Source: CALOCN01 sp942491735
GTDB lineage: Bacteria > Eisenbacteria > RBG-16-71-46 > JABDJR01
Direction: 5' to 3'
Assembly (NCBI GenBank): GCA_942491735.1
Contig: CALOCN010000014.1
Span: 248,001 to 312,000 of the forward strand
Length of the DNA stretch: 64,000 nucleotides
Under the pieces are notes generated by a model that had not been told where the DNA came from, ran no database searches, and saw only the letters and a list, made by a program, of their open reading frames with translations. The translations under genes were made by a program, and so were the position numbers. Each line of letters starts with the position of its first letter. Within the stretch, counting starts at the first letter, position 1. This document shows positions 1-7,648 of this stretch, piece after piece.

Positions 1-818
1 GCGGGGAGCCGCTCCTGCGGGACGATCTGGGGGAGTTGGTGGAGCATGTCCATGGACTGGGCATGCGCAGCGCCATCGTCACCAATGGGTTTCGCATTCC
101 GGCCATGATGGATGTGGTGCGCCGCATCGACGAGGTCGTCATCTCGCTCGATGGCCGCGAGACGGTCCACGATGCACAGCGGGGACGGGGGACCTGGAAA
201 CGGGTCATGGCCGGGGTGGAGGCCTGTCACGCCGAGGGGGTCGATTTCTTTCTCAGCGCGGTGGTCACGCGGGAGAGCGTGAACGAGGTGGACTGGTTGC
301 TGGAACAGGCCACCCGGCTTGGGGTCATGGTCAACTTCCAGATTCCCCAGCACAACCCGACCGTTTACGGGGAGGAAGCGCGGGCCTGGTTGCCGGAGCC
401 CGAGGCCATCCGTGACGTTCTGGAGCGGATCATCCGGGCCAAGGAGTCCGGCGCACCGGTGCTCTTCACCTCACGCTCCTATCGACGCACCCTGGCCTGG
501 AAGGATGCCGGCGTGGAGCGAACGGAACGGGCCCCCGGGGCGTCCCCCTGCACCGCCGGCACCTACTTCCTGCAGATGGAGCCCAACGGGGACATCTATC
601 CCTGCTTCCAGCACCTCGGCCGGTTCGTTCCCCGCAATGCGGTGACCGACGGGGTGGAGGCGGCCTGGCGACACGCGCAGAACCACGGTTGCGGTGACTG
701 CTACAACACGTGGCTCAACGAGAACCGGGCCATCTTCGATCTGCGCCCCGAGGTGTTGGGAAACTTCTGGAGCAACTATCTGCGGCCCAGGGGAAGACGG
801 GGCCGGGTGGGGGCCTAG
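1..818 (+). CDS. Radical SAM protein with SPASM-like C-terminus, 5' end missing
   Basis: The frame is open to the left edge and the first codons read GEPLLRDDL, the usual radical-SAM 'GGEPLLR' strand, so the CxxxCxxC cluster motif lies outside the window and the TTG at 36 is not a real start. The remaining part has the 'VISLDG' strand and a C-terminal Cys set (CTAG, YPCF, CGDC) typical of SPASM or twitch domains that bind an auxiliary Fe-S cluster. The substrate cannot be told from the sequence. It ends in TAG and overlaps the stop of the convergent FAD-subunit gene by 4 bases. Family is fairly sure, role unknown. Confidence 0.8.
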   Translation, partial: GEPLLRDDLGELVEHVHGLGMRSAIVTNGFRIPAMMDVVRRIDEVVISLDGRETVHDAQRGRGTWKRVMAGVEACHAEGVDFFLSAVVTRESVNEVDWLLEQATRLGVMVNFQIPQHNPTVYGEEARAWLPEPEAIRDVLERIIRAKESGAPVLFTSRSYRRTLAWKDAGVERTERAPGASPCTAGTYFLQMEPNGDIYPCFQHLGRFVPRNAVTDGVEAAWRHAQNHGCGDCYNTWLNENRAIFDLRPEVLGNFWSNYLRPRGRRGRVGA

Positions 819-1660
819 CCGGCCGGCAACAGATCGCGGAGCATGCGCCGCACCACCCGTTCCAGGGCGTGGCGACGGTAATCGGCCGTGGATCGCACAT
901 CGTCGATCGGGGTGACCTCGTTGGCGGCGACCTGCCCAACCTGGTCGCAGAGTGCCGCGGTCAGCGTACCCTGGGAACATGCCTGCTCGGCCAGCGGGAG
1001 CCGTACCGGGGTGGCGGCCACGCTGCCCGCGGCCAGGCGCACCTCCGACAACGCGTTCCCGCTCCTGCGTGCGCTCAGGGCGACGACGATCTTGCTGATG
1101 GCCTGTGCCTCGCGCGTTCCCACCTTGCGGTAGCGCTGCACGCTGTCCGCGGGGGGCTTGGGAATGCGAATCCAGCCGATTACCTCGTTCCGGGCCAACG
1201 CGGTTTGCCGGTACCCGGTATGAAAGGCGCTGTAGGCGACCTCCCGATCCCCATCCGGACCCACCAGGGTGAGTTGGGCCTCCAGGGCGAGCAACACCGG
1301 GAGCGAGTCGCCGGCGGGGCTGGCGTTGGCCATGTTTCCCCCCAGCGTGGCCCGGTTCTGGATCTGCCACCCACCGACCACTCCAGCGGCCTGGGCGAGG
1401 ATGGGCAGATCCTTGGCCAAAGCCGTGTGCTCACGAATTGCGGTGAACGATGTCGTTGCTCCCACCCGCCAGGTGTCACCTTCGTCGGCAATCCCCTGGA
1501 GTTCCGGAACCCGCAGCAGGTCCAGGGTGGGGATCAGTGCCGCACGTTCCTCCGGGGTGCGCACCAGGAGATCCGTGCCCCCCGCGACGGCAACCCAATC
1601 GGCGGCCACGCCGAGGACGCCCCGCAGTTCCTCCAGTGAACCGGGGCTGGCCGCGCTCAT
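815..1660 (-). CDS. FAD-binding (medium) subunit of xanthine dehydrogenase-family enzyme
   Basis: This 281-residue protein is the FAD subunit of a molybdenum hydroxylase and passes electrons from the Fe-S subunit to NAD or another acceptor. The flavin-binding motifs are visible: AGGTD near residue 26 and a LGGNMANASPAGDS-type loop near residue 105. The length matches CoxM/XdhB-type subunits (about 280-290). The ATG at 1660 overlaps the Fe-S subunit's TGA by 4 bases, so the three subunits are translationally coupled. The gene closes the operon large - FeS - FAD. Substrate is not predictable from this subunit. Confidence 0.93.
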   Translation of the reverse strand: MSAASPGSLEELRGVLGVAADWVAVAGGTDLLVRTPEERAALIPTLDLLRVPELQGIADEGDTWRVGATTSFTAIREHTALAKDLPILAQAAGVVGGWQIQNRATLGGNMANASPAGDSLPVLLALEAQLTLVGPDGDREVAYSAFHTGYRQTALARNEVIGWIRIPKPPADSVQRYRKVGTREAQAISKIVVALSARRSGNALSEVRLAAGSVAATPVRLPLAEQACSQGTLTAALCDQVGQVAANEVTPIDDVRSTADYRRHALERVVRRMLRDLLPAG

Positions 1661-2106
1661 GGCGCGTCTCCGCCCAGGGCGCGGACGATGGCCTCGTAGC
1701 CGGTGCAGCGGCAGAGGTTGCCGGCAAGCGCGGTGTGGATGCGTTCCCGGTCCAGCGGTCCCTTCTGGGCGGCGCACCATGCGGTCATGATGATTCCCGG
1801 GGTGCAGGCGCCGCACTGCGCTCCGCCCATCTCCACGAACTTCTCGAGAAACGCCCTGGCCTTGGGGTCGTCCCCGATGTCCTCGACGGTGCGGACGGTG
1901 CGACCCGCGCACTGCACGAGCGGGACCAGACAGGAGAGAACCGGTTCCCCGTCCATGAGGACGGTGCAGGCCCCGCATTCCCCTTCGCCGCACCCCTCCT
2001 TGGTTCCGGTCAGCCCCAGCTGCTCGCGCACCAGGTCCAGCAGGCGGTCCATGGGGGCTCCGCTGAGATCCACCTTGCGACCGTTGACGGTGCAGGCAAC
2101 CCTCAT
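1657..2106 (-). CDS. 2Fe-2S (small) subunit of xanthine dehydrogenase-family enzyme
   Basis: A 149-residue protein with two [2Fe-2S] domains. Cys39, 44, 47 and 59 form the plant-ferredoxin-type cluster, and Cys98, 101, 132 and 134 (CGACTPG and CRCTGY) form the helical-bundle cluster. All eight ligands are present. It carries electrons between the molybdopterin large subunit and the FAD subunit. The start overlaps the upstream stop by 4 bases (ATGA) and its own stop overlaps the FAD-subunit start in the same way. The family call is close to certain. Confidence 0.96.
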   Translation of the reverse strand: MRVACTVNGRKVDLSGAPMDRLLDLVREQLGLTGTKEGCGEGECGACTVLMDGEPVLSCLVPLVQCAGRTVRTVEDIGDDPKARAFLEKFVEMGGAQCGACTPGIIMTAWCAAQKGPLDRERIHTALAGNLCRCTGYEAIVRALGGDAP

Positions 2107-4394
2107 TCCTCACCTCCCGGCGAATCCACGATCTGTCCTTCGGCGCGCGCGGCCAGGAGTCGCTCCGGCGTGGCCGGAATGACATCCGAGCGGATGCCCA
2201 ACGCGTTCTCGATCGCCGCCACCACCGCGGGGGCGCCGCCGTCCATGGGAAGTTCGCCCACGCCCTTGGCGCCGAACGCGCCCCCTTCCCATGGGTTCTC
2301 CAACAGATGCACGTCCATGATCGGGGCGTCCTGGATGGTGGGAATGAGGTAGGTCTGGAGCCGGTCGTTGAGATAGCGGCCGCCGCTGAGCTTCAGCTCT
2401 TCCAGGTACCCCCAGGCCACGGCCTGGAGCGTGCCCCCCTCGATCTGACCGCGACACAGATGCTCGTGGATGACCCGGCCCACTTCGCAGGCGACCGTGG
2501 CCCGCACGGGGCGCACCTGGAGGGTGTCCGGGTCCACCTCGAGTTCCACCACGTCCGCGCCCCAGCCGTAGGTGGCGTAGGCCACCCCGTGGTAGGTGGT
2601 CTCGTCGAAGATCTGCCACGCCGGAGGCTCGTGGTGCAGGGTGAGGCTCTGGTCCCCATGCCGGGCGAAACAGGCCGAGGCGACCTCGCGCCAGGACCCC
2701 ACCCGCTGCGTGTCGCTGAACACCTCGCCGTCCCGAACGGCCAGGAACTCGGTGGGACCCCGGTCCTTGGCCGCGAGGGTGAGCACGGTTCGGCTCAACC
2801 GTTCCACGGCACGGGCCAGGGTACCGCCCACCACCATGGTGGTGCGGGAAGCTACGGTGGGACCGGAGTCCGGCGCGATGGCGGTGTCCGGATCCGGCAT
2901 GACGATGTCGTCGAGCCCGACCCCGGCCGCCTCGGCGGCAATCTGGGGAAGGACCATGATGGAACCCTGTCCCATGTCGGTCTGCACGGTGAGCAATTCG
3001 ATACGACCGTCCGCGGTGAGACGGACGGTGACCGGCGAGGCCATGCGGTGTTCGCCGCTCCCGGTGAACCCAGCGCCGTGGAAGTAGAGGCTGAGGCCCA
3101 GCCCGCGTCGTGGCTTGCCGTCGTCGGGCGCCGCCGCGCGTTCGGTTTCCAGTTCGTGCCAGCGCCGGCGGAAGTCGGTGGCCCGCTCCACCGTTTCCAG
3201 GCAGAGGTGTGCCGAGGCATCCTCCTTGAGTACCTGGCCGGTGGCCAGGCGATCGCCCGGACGCACCGCGGTGCGTTCGCGCAGGGTGAGGGGGTCGATA
3301 CCGATCACCCGGCCAATCCGATCCATGTGCCGCTCGGCGGCGAAGATGACCTGGGGGGCACCGAAACCCCGGAACGCGGCGTTGGGCGCGGTATGGGTCT
3401 TGAGCACCGCCCCGGTTACCCGCACGTTGTCGCAGCGGTAGGGACCGGTGGCGTGGATCACCCCGCGCGATAGCACGACCGGGGAGAGGGTCCGGAAGGC
3501 GCCGCCATCCAGGACGACGTCGATCTCCATCGCGGTCAGGGTGCCGTCCTTCTTGACCCCGGTGCGATGGCGGACCCGGGCCGGATGTCGCTTGGTGGTG
3601 GCGACGATGTCCTCGTGCCGGTCGTAGATGATCTTGACCGGCTTGCCTGTCTTGCGCGCCAGGAGTCCGGCGTGAATGGCGAGGAGACTGGGATAGTCTT
3701 CCTTGCCCCCGAACCCGCCACCGACCGCGGGCGCGCGGACCCGTACCTTCTCTTCCGGCAAGTCGAATGCGTGGGTGAGCGCCTTGACCACGTAGTAGGG
3801 GCACTGCATGGAGCCCACCACCTCGAGCGTGCCGTCCTCTTCCCACCAGGCGAGCATGCCCTGGCACTCGATGTAGATGTGCTCCTGATGACCCGTTTCG
3901 TACACCGCTTCCACGATGTGATCCGCTTCCGCGAAACCCTGATCCAGGTTCCCGTTCTCCAGGGTGAGGGTGTTGAGCGGTTCCCCCGCCAGGGCCTTGT
4001 CCCAGGTCAGGACCGGATCGAGTGGCTCGTAGTCCACGGTCAGTGCGTCCCGGGCGGCCCGGGCCGCCATGCGGGTGGGCGCGGCGACCAGCGCCACCGC
4101 CTGGTCCATGTGCTGGACCGAGTCCTCGGCGAGGATGGGCCAGGTGTCATCCAGGAGCTGGACCCCGTTGGCTCCGGGGATGTCTTCTGCCGTGACGCAA
4201 ACCGAGCCTTCGGGGGCCGCCTCGGCGTTCCACTTCATGGAACGGATCCGGGCATGGGGGTGCGGACTACGGATGGTGGCGCCGAAGAGCATGCCGGGCC
4301 GGGTGAGGTCGTCCACGTACTTGGCGTGGCCGGTGGCCTTGTCCATGCCGTCGGGGCGGGGCGGACTGTCGCCGATGTGTACAACGCGGCTCAT
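2103..4394 (-). CDS. Molybdopterin-binding large subunit of xanthine dehydrogenase-family enzyme
   Basis: A 763-residue catalytic subunit that binds Mo-molybdopterin cytosine dinucleotide and hydroxylates a heterocycle or aldehyde. Visible motifs are GGGFGGKED near residue 224, NAAFRGFGAPQ, the TDMGQGS loop, and GAKGVGELP near residue 711, whose Glu is the conserved active-site base. The FRGFG loop is of the xanthine dehydrogenase/aldehyde oxidase type and not the Cys-containing loop of form I CO dehydrogenase. The frame stays open 63 codons upstream. The ATG at 4394 is chosen because the MSRVVHIGDSPPRPDG stretch begins the conserved domain and a CACAAT box lies 6 bases before it. It heads a three-gene operon. 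The substrate is unassigned. Confidence 0.93.
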   Translation of the reverse strand: MSRVVHIGDSPPRPDGMDKATGHAKYVDDLTRPGMLFGATIRSPHPHARIRSMKWNAEAAPEGSVCVTAEDIPGANGVQLLDDTWPILAEDSVQHMDQAVALVAAPTRMAARAARDALTVDYEPLDPVLTWDKALAGEPLNTLTLENGNLDQGFAEADHIVEAVYETGHQEHIYIECQGMLAWWEEDGTLEVVGSMQCPYYVVKALTHAFDLPEEKVRVRAPAVGGGFGGKEDYPSLLAIHAGLLARKTGKPVKIIYDRHEDIVATTKRHPARVRHRTGVKKDGTLTAMEIDVVLDGGAFRTLSPVVLSRGVIHATGPYRCDNVRVTGAVLKTHTAPNAAFRGFGAPQVIFAAERHMDRIGRVIGIDPLTLRERTAVRPGDRLATGQVLKEDASAHLCLETVERATDFRRRWHELETERAAAPDDGKPRRGLGLSLYFHGAGFTGSGEHRMASPVTVRLTADGRIELLTVQTDMGQGSIMVLPQIAAEAAGVGLDDIVMPDPDTAIAPDSGPTVASRTTMVVGGTLARAVERLSRTVLTLAAKDRGPTEFLAVRDGEVFSDTQRVGSWREVASACFARHGDQSLTLHHEPPAWQIFDETTYHGVAYATYGWGADVVELEVDPDTLQVRPVRATVACEVGRVIHEHLCRGQIEGGTLQAVAWGYLEELKLSGGRYLNDRLQTYLIPTIQDAPIMDVHLLENPWEGGAFGAKGVGELPMDGGAPAVVAAIENALGIRSDVIPATPERLLAARAEGQIVDSPGGEE

Positions 4395-4400
4395 GCGGCG

Positions 4401-4406
4401 ATTGTG
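4401..4406 (-). promoter_or_regulatory. Possible -10 box of the molybdoenzyme operon (leaderless)
   Basis: CACAAT on the minus strand ends 6 bases before the ATG at 4394, and no Shine-Dalgarno sequence is seen. It fits the leaderless pattern found elsewhere in this window but matches TATAAT at only four of six bases, and no -35 box stands out. Confidence 0.25.
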
Positions 4407-4446
4407 ACGGAATGCGGTGTGCGGCGCAATCGCGGCCGGTCGACGG

Positions 4447-5565
4447 TCAGCCGTGGGCTCGGGTATCCGCTGCCTTGCTCCACGCAGCGATCCTCTCTTC
4501 CACCGCGTCCCGGAGCGTATCCAGCCCGGTCCGCTTCTTCGCCGAGCAGGCGATCGCCCCGTCGTGGCGGGCACGCAGCCCATCCACCCGCACGTCGTCC
4601 GCGACGTCGATCTTGTTGAGCACCGTGATCATGGGCTTGTTGGCCACGTCCAGCTCCTGCAGGACCGTCATCACCGCCTCGATCTGTTCGTCCGCCTGAT
4701 CGGACGACGCGTCCACCACGTGCAGCAGCAGGTCCGCATCCACGACCTCGGCCAGTGTGGAACGGAACGAGGCCACCAGGTGGTGGGGCAGCTTGCGGAT
4801 GAAGCCCACCGTGTCGGTGAACAGGGTCACCTTGCCGTCGGGGTACCGGTAGCGGCGGGTGGTGGCGTCGAGGGTGGCGAACAGCTTGTCCTCGGCCAGC
4901 ACCCCTGCGCCGGTGAGCGCGTTCATGAGGGTGGACTTGCCGGCATTGGTGTAGCCCACCAGACCGGTCTTGTGGGTTCCGTGACGGCGGGCCCGTTGCA
5001 CGCCCCGCTCCTTGTCCACTTCCTTGAGCTTCTTCTTGAGGAACGCGATGCGCTCCCCGATGCGCCGCCGGTCGACTTCGAGCTGGGTTTCACCGGGACC
5101 TCGGGTGCCGATGCCGCCCTGCTGTCGGGAAAGGTGAACCCACATCCGGGTCAATCGGGGAAGCAGGTACTCGAGCTGGGCCAGCTCCACCTGGAGGCGG
5201 GACTCCCGGGTGCGGGCGTGCTCGGCGAAGATGGAGAGGATCAGCTCCGAGCGATCCACCACCTTGATCTCCAGCCGCTTCTCCAGATTGCGCCCCTGGG
5301 CCGGCGAGAGGTCGTCGTCGAAGATGACCACGTCGACCTCGTCGTTCTTGGCGCGCTGCTCCAGCTGGGCCAGCTTGCCCTTGCTGAGAAACGTGCCCGG
5401 GGACAGGGAGTCCTTGCGCTGGCGGACCATGTCCACCACCTCGGCGCCCGCGGTGTCCGCGAGGAGGGCGAGTTCGTCGAGGGACTCCTCGACCGAGGAG
5501 CTGGGATTGAGACCGACCAGGATCGCGCGTTCCCGGCGGTTGGACTCTTCTTGGACTTCGTAAAT
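4447..5565 (-). CDS. hflX: Ribosome-associated GTPase HflX
   Basis: HflX binds the 50S subunit and splits stalled or hibernating ribosomes under stress. The HflX signature GIGTRGPGETQLEVDRR (about residues 151-167) precedes a GTPase domain with P-loop GYTNAGKST (204-212), DTVGFIRKLP switch and NKID. The first usual start in frame is a GTG at 5439, but that removes the conserved strand ERAILVGLNP and the helix after it, which are coded in frame just upstream. No ATG, GTG or TTG fits. An ATT at 5565 lies 8 bases after a GGAGG and gives a normal 372-residue protein, so I use it. An upstream frameshift from a sequence error is the alternative. It is monocistronic. Confidence 0.9.
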   Translation of the reverse strand: MYEVQEESNRRERAILVGLNPSSSVEESLDELALLADTAGAEVVDMVRQRKDSLSPGTFLSKGKLAQLEQRAKNDEVDVVIFDDDLSPAQGRNLEKRLEIKVVDRSELILSIFAEHARTRESRLQVELAQLEYLLPRLTRMWVHLSRQQGGIGTRGPGETQLEVDRRRIGERIAFLKKKLKEVDKERGVQRARRHGTHKTGLVGYTNAGKSTLMNALTGAGVLAEDKLFATLDATTRRYRYPDGKVTLFTDTVGFIRKLPHHLVASFRSTLAEVVDADLLLHVVDASSDQADEQIEAVMTVLQELDVANKPMITVLNKIDVADDVRVDGLRARHDGAIACSAKKRTGLDTLRDAVEERIAAWSKAADTRAHG

Positions 5566-5744
5566 GGGGTGGGCCTCCGCAAGGCATTCGTGCCGAATCG
5601 TGGTTGAGCCGCGCCCGAGGGGGTGTGAGCGGCGTGGGAGGGCAGTTTAGCACCCGGGTCCGGCCCCGGGACGACCCGGAGAGCGGGTATTTGCCCCACG
5701 CGCGGTCACGCATTGAAAAAAACCTCACCTACGGCCCCCCGGCA
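5566..5744. other. Intergenic leader region upstream of hflX
   Basis: This part of the 430-base gap holds the hflX Shine-Dalgarno sequence (GGAGG on the minus strand, 5574-5578) and presumably the hflX promoter. An A-run with TTGAAA lies at 5713-5718 on the plus strand and could be part of a promoter for the small RNA to its right, but no well-spaced -10 box is seen. No open frame here resembles a protein. Confidence 0.4.
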
Positions 5745-5934
5745 CCGATATCTGACATGCGGCCGGAAACGGGCGCAACGCGGTTCCGCGGGTCCGTGAG
5801 CCTGCACCGCACCCACCTTCGGGTGGTCGGTTGCCTCCGGGCGACCAAGTCAGGGTGTGTCGTAGCGTGTGCCTTCCCCCCCAGGTTGCGCTACACCGTG
5901 GCCTCCGGCCGTCCGGCCGGGGGCCAGTTTTCTT
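5745..5934 (+). ncRNA. Candidate structured small RNA ending in an intrinsic terminator
   Basis: No plus-strand gene reads into this gap (the nearest ends at 818), yet it ends in a very strong plus-strand terminator. Upstream are two tight hairpins. CCACC/GGTGG closes a TTCG loop at 5813-5826, and GGTTGCC/GGCGACC closes a TCCG loop at 5829-5846. GCGCAAC at 5773-5779 can pair with GTTGCGC at 5885-5891, closing the whole domain. An alternative pairing of GTAGCGT (from 5862) with GCGCTAC competes with it. The 5' end is a guess. It does not match RNase P RNA, tmRNA, SRP RNA or a cobalamin riboswitch in their conserved cores. A 6S-like RNA is possible but unproven. Confidence 0.45.
5899..5934 (+). 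terminator. Rho-independent terminator of the candidate small RNA
   Basis: A 12-base-pair stem (5899-5910 with 5915-5926, one G-U pair) closes a GTCC loop and is followed by GTTTTCTT. The T-run is only on the plus strand. It lies 61 bases before the asparaginase-family start, so it would insulate that gene or attenuate readthrough. Confidence 0.8.
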
Positions 5935-5982
5935 GCCCTGCCTCCGGGCCGGTTGCCCCTCGACCCCGAGGTGGGTGAGGAC

Positions 5983-5988
5983 TACCCT
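5983..5988 (+). promoter_or_regulatory. Possible -10 box placing transcription start at the ATG
   Basis: TACCCT ends 6 bases before the ATG at 5995. A GTGAGGA lies 13-14 bases upstream of the ATG, too far for a good ribosome site, so a leaderless transcript is plausible. Confidence 0.35.
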
Positions 5989-5994
5989 CTACCA

Positions 5995-6897
5995 ATGAAC
6001 CCCACCACGACCCCCACCCTGGTTGTCCACGGCGGCGCCGGCGGGCCCCGCGATCACGACGACGGCTGTGAGCGCGCCTGCGAAGTGGCCTTCCCGCTCC
6101 TGCAGATGGGCAAGAGCGCGCTCTCCGCGGTCATCGAGGCGACCGTGGTCCTGGAAGACGATCCTCGGCTCAACGCCGGCACCGGGTCCAACTACCGGTT
6201 GGACGGGACGACCATCGAGATGGATGCGGCGTTGATGGACAGCACCGGCCGGTTCGGGGCGGTGGCGGCGATCCAGCGCGTACGCAACCCGATCCGGGTG
6301 GCCCAGGAAGTCATGGGCACCCCGCATCTCCTCCTTGCCGGTGAGGGAGCCACGCGGTTCGCCCGGGCACGGGGAGTGCGGGACTTCCTCCCGCGCAGCG
6401 AGCGCGCCGACGCGCGCTACGCCAAGGTCAAGGAGTTCCTCGCCGGAAAGGAGGGGCCACCCGACGCCCAGTGGTGGAAGAAGGTGGACCTGGAATCCCT
6501 GTGGAACTTCCCCACCGAACTGCGCGACATCCTGGGGCCCAGCGATACGGTGGGTGCCGTGGCGCGGGACGAGAAGGGTGGATTCGCCGTGGCCCTGAGC
6601 ACCGGAGGCACCTCGATGATGCTCCTGGGCAGGGTCGGAGACACCCCGATCATCGGGAGTGGACTGTTTGCGGGTCCGGCGGGTGCGGTGGCCGCCACCG
6701 GGGACGGCGAGGAGATCATGCGGAGCGTGCTGGCCAAGTGGGTCTATGACCGCATCGAGGCCGGGGTGCCGTTGCAGGCGGCGTTGGATGACGGAGTGGC
6801 ACGGATCCCGGATCGGTTCATCGTGGGGTTGATCGGGGTCTCCAGGGATGCGGTGGGGGTCTCGGACAATCGCACCATGCCCCGGGCCATGCGTTAG
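5995..6897 (+). CDS. Isoaspartyl peptidase / L-asparaginase, Ntn-hydrolase (T2 family)
   Basis: A 300-residue threonine Ntn-hydrolase that cleaves itself into alpha and beta subunits. It hydrolyses isoaspartyl dipeptides, asparagine or glycoasparagine. It begins with the typical LVVHGGAGG strand and has the NAGTGSN loop. Thr185 in SDTVGAVARD is the expected nucleophile and new N-terminus after cleavage. The Asp before Thr is like aspartylglucosaminidases (HDT), whereas plant-type asparaginases have GT. The later GDTPIIGSGLFA loop also fits the family. The frame is open 42 codons further upstream but that part has no homologous look, and the ATG at 5995 starts just before the first strand. Exact substrate uncertain. 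Confidence 0.9.
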   Translation: MNPTTTPTLVVHGGAGGPRDHDDGCERACEVAFPLLQMGKSALSAVIEATVVLEDDPRLNAGTGSNYRLDGTTIEMDAALMDSTGRFGAVAAIQRVRNPIRVAQEVMGTPHLLLAGEGATRFARARGVRDFLPRSERADARYAKVKEFLAGKEGPPDAQWWKKVDLESLWNFPTELRDILGPSDTVGAVARDEKGGFAVALSTGGTSMMLLGRVGDTPIIGSGLFAGPAGAVAATGDGEEIMRSVLAKWVYDRIEAGVPLQAALDDGVARIPDRFIVGLIGVSRDAVGVSDNRTMPRAMR

Positions 6898-6900
6898 GTC

Positions 6901-6909
6901 TGCTACACT
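6901..6909 (+). promoter_or_regulatory. Extended -10 promoter element
   Basis: TGCTACACT has the TGn extension plus TACACT and ends 9 bases before the ATG at 6919. There is no Shine-Dalgarno sequence between them, so transcription probably starts at or next to the start codon. Confidence 0.45.
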
Positions 6910-6918
6910 TCGGGCCCC

Positions 6919-7626
6919 ATGGACGGAGCATCCAAGCCACGCGCAACCGAACTGCTGGATCAGCAACTTGCCTACTACCGGGCGCGTGCGCACGAATACG
7001 ATGACTGGTTCTACCGCAAGGGGCGCTACGATCGCGGCGCCCCGGTAAACTCCCGTTGGTTCACCGAGACGGAGATCGTGCGCAGCGCACTGCACGAGTT
7101 CTGCCCCTGCGGCGATGTCCTGGAGCTCGCCGCGGGCACGGGAATCTGGACCGAGGAACTCGCGCGCTATGCCAACTCGGTCACCGCGGTGGACGCCAGC
7201 CACGAAGTGCTGGAGATCAACCGGTCCAAGGTCGGCGACGGGGTCGAGTACGTGGTCGCGGACCTCTTTACCTGGAGCCCCGCCCGGCTCTACGACACCG
7301 TCTTCTTCGGGTTCTGGCTCTCCCACGTTCCCCCATCGCACTTCGATGTGTTCTGGAGCCTGGTCCGGCGCTGCCTCAAACCGTCGGGGCGCGTGTTCTT
7401 CGTGGACTCGGCGCTCGAGAGCACGTCCGCGGCCAAGGACCACGAACCCCCGGACCCGTCCACCTTCGTGGCCAAACGCAAGCTGGACGACGGCCGGGAC
7501 TTCCAGATCGTGAAGGTGTTCTACGAACCCGGCGAGCTCACCGGAAGGTTGCAGGGTCTGGGCTGGAACATCGATGTGCGACCCACGGAGTCGTACTTCA
7601 TCTTCGGGGCCGGCGAACCTTCCTGA
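6919..7626 (+). CDS. Class I SAM-dependent methyltransferase
   Basis: A 235-residue protein with a class I methyltransferase fold. Motif I is VLELAAGTGIW near residue 65, the acidic end of strand 2 is VTAVDAS, and a post-motif strand reads YDTVFFGFWLSHVPP. An N-terminal helix (LLDQQLAYYRARAHEYDDWFY) resembles that of small-molecule methyltransferases. The target is unknown and neighbours give no clue. It sits alone between the asparaginase-family gene and a convergent glycosyltransferase. Confidence 0.85.
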   Translation: MDGASKPRATELLDQQLAYYRARAHEYDDWFYRKGRYDRGAPVNSRWFTETEIVRSALHEFCPCGDVLELAAGTGIWTEELARYANSVTAVDASHEVLEINRSKVGDGVEYVVADLFTWSPARLYDTVFFGFWLSHVPPSHFDVFWSLVRRCLKPSGRVFFVDSALESTSAAKDHEPPDPSTFVAKRKLDDGRDFQIVKVFYEPGELTGRLQGLGWNIDVRPTESYFIFGAGEPS

Positions 7627-7648
7627 TCCACCTGCTGGAACCCTGACC

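Noticed and set aside
2103..4394. Carbon monoxide dehydrogenase (form I CoxL)
   Set aside because: The active-site loop reads AFRGFGAPQ, not the Cys-containing CoxL loop, so CO oxidation is not supported.
5851..5857. AGTCAGG as a cobalamin-riboswitch B12 box
   Set aside because: The rest of the B12 box and the conserved riboswitch core are absent.
5604..5978. A 124-residue open frame in the gap after hflX
   Set aside because: Its translation has no family look and it covers the hairpins and the terminator, which are better explained as RNA.
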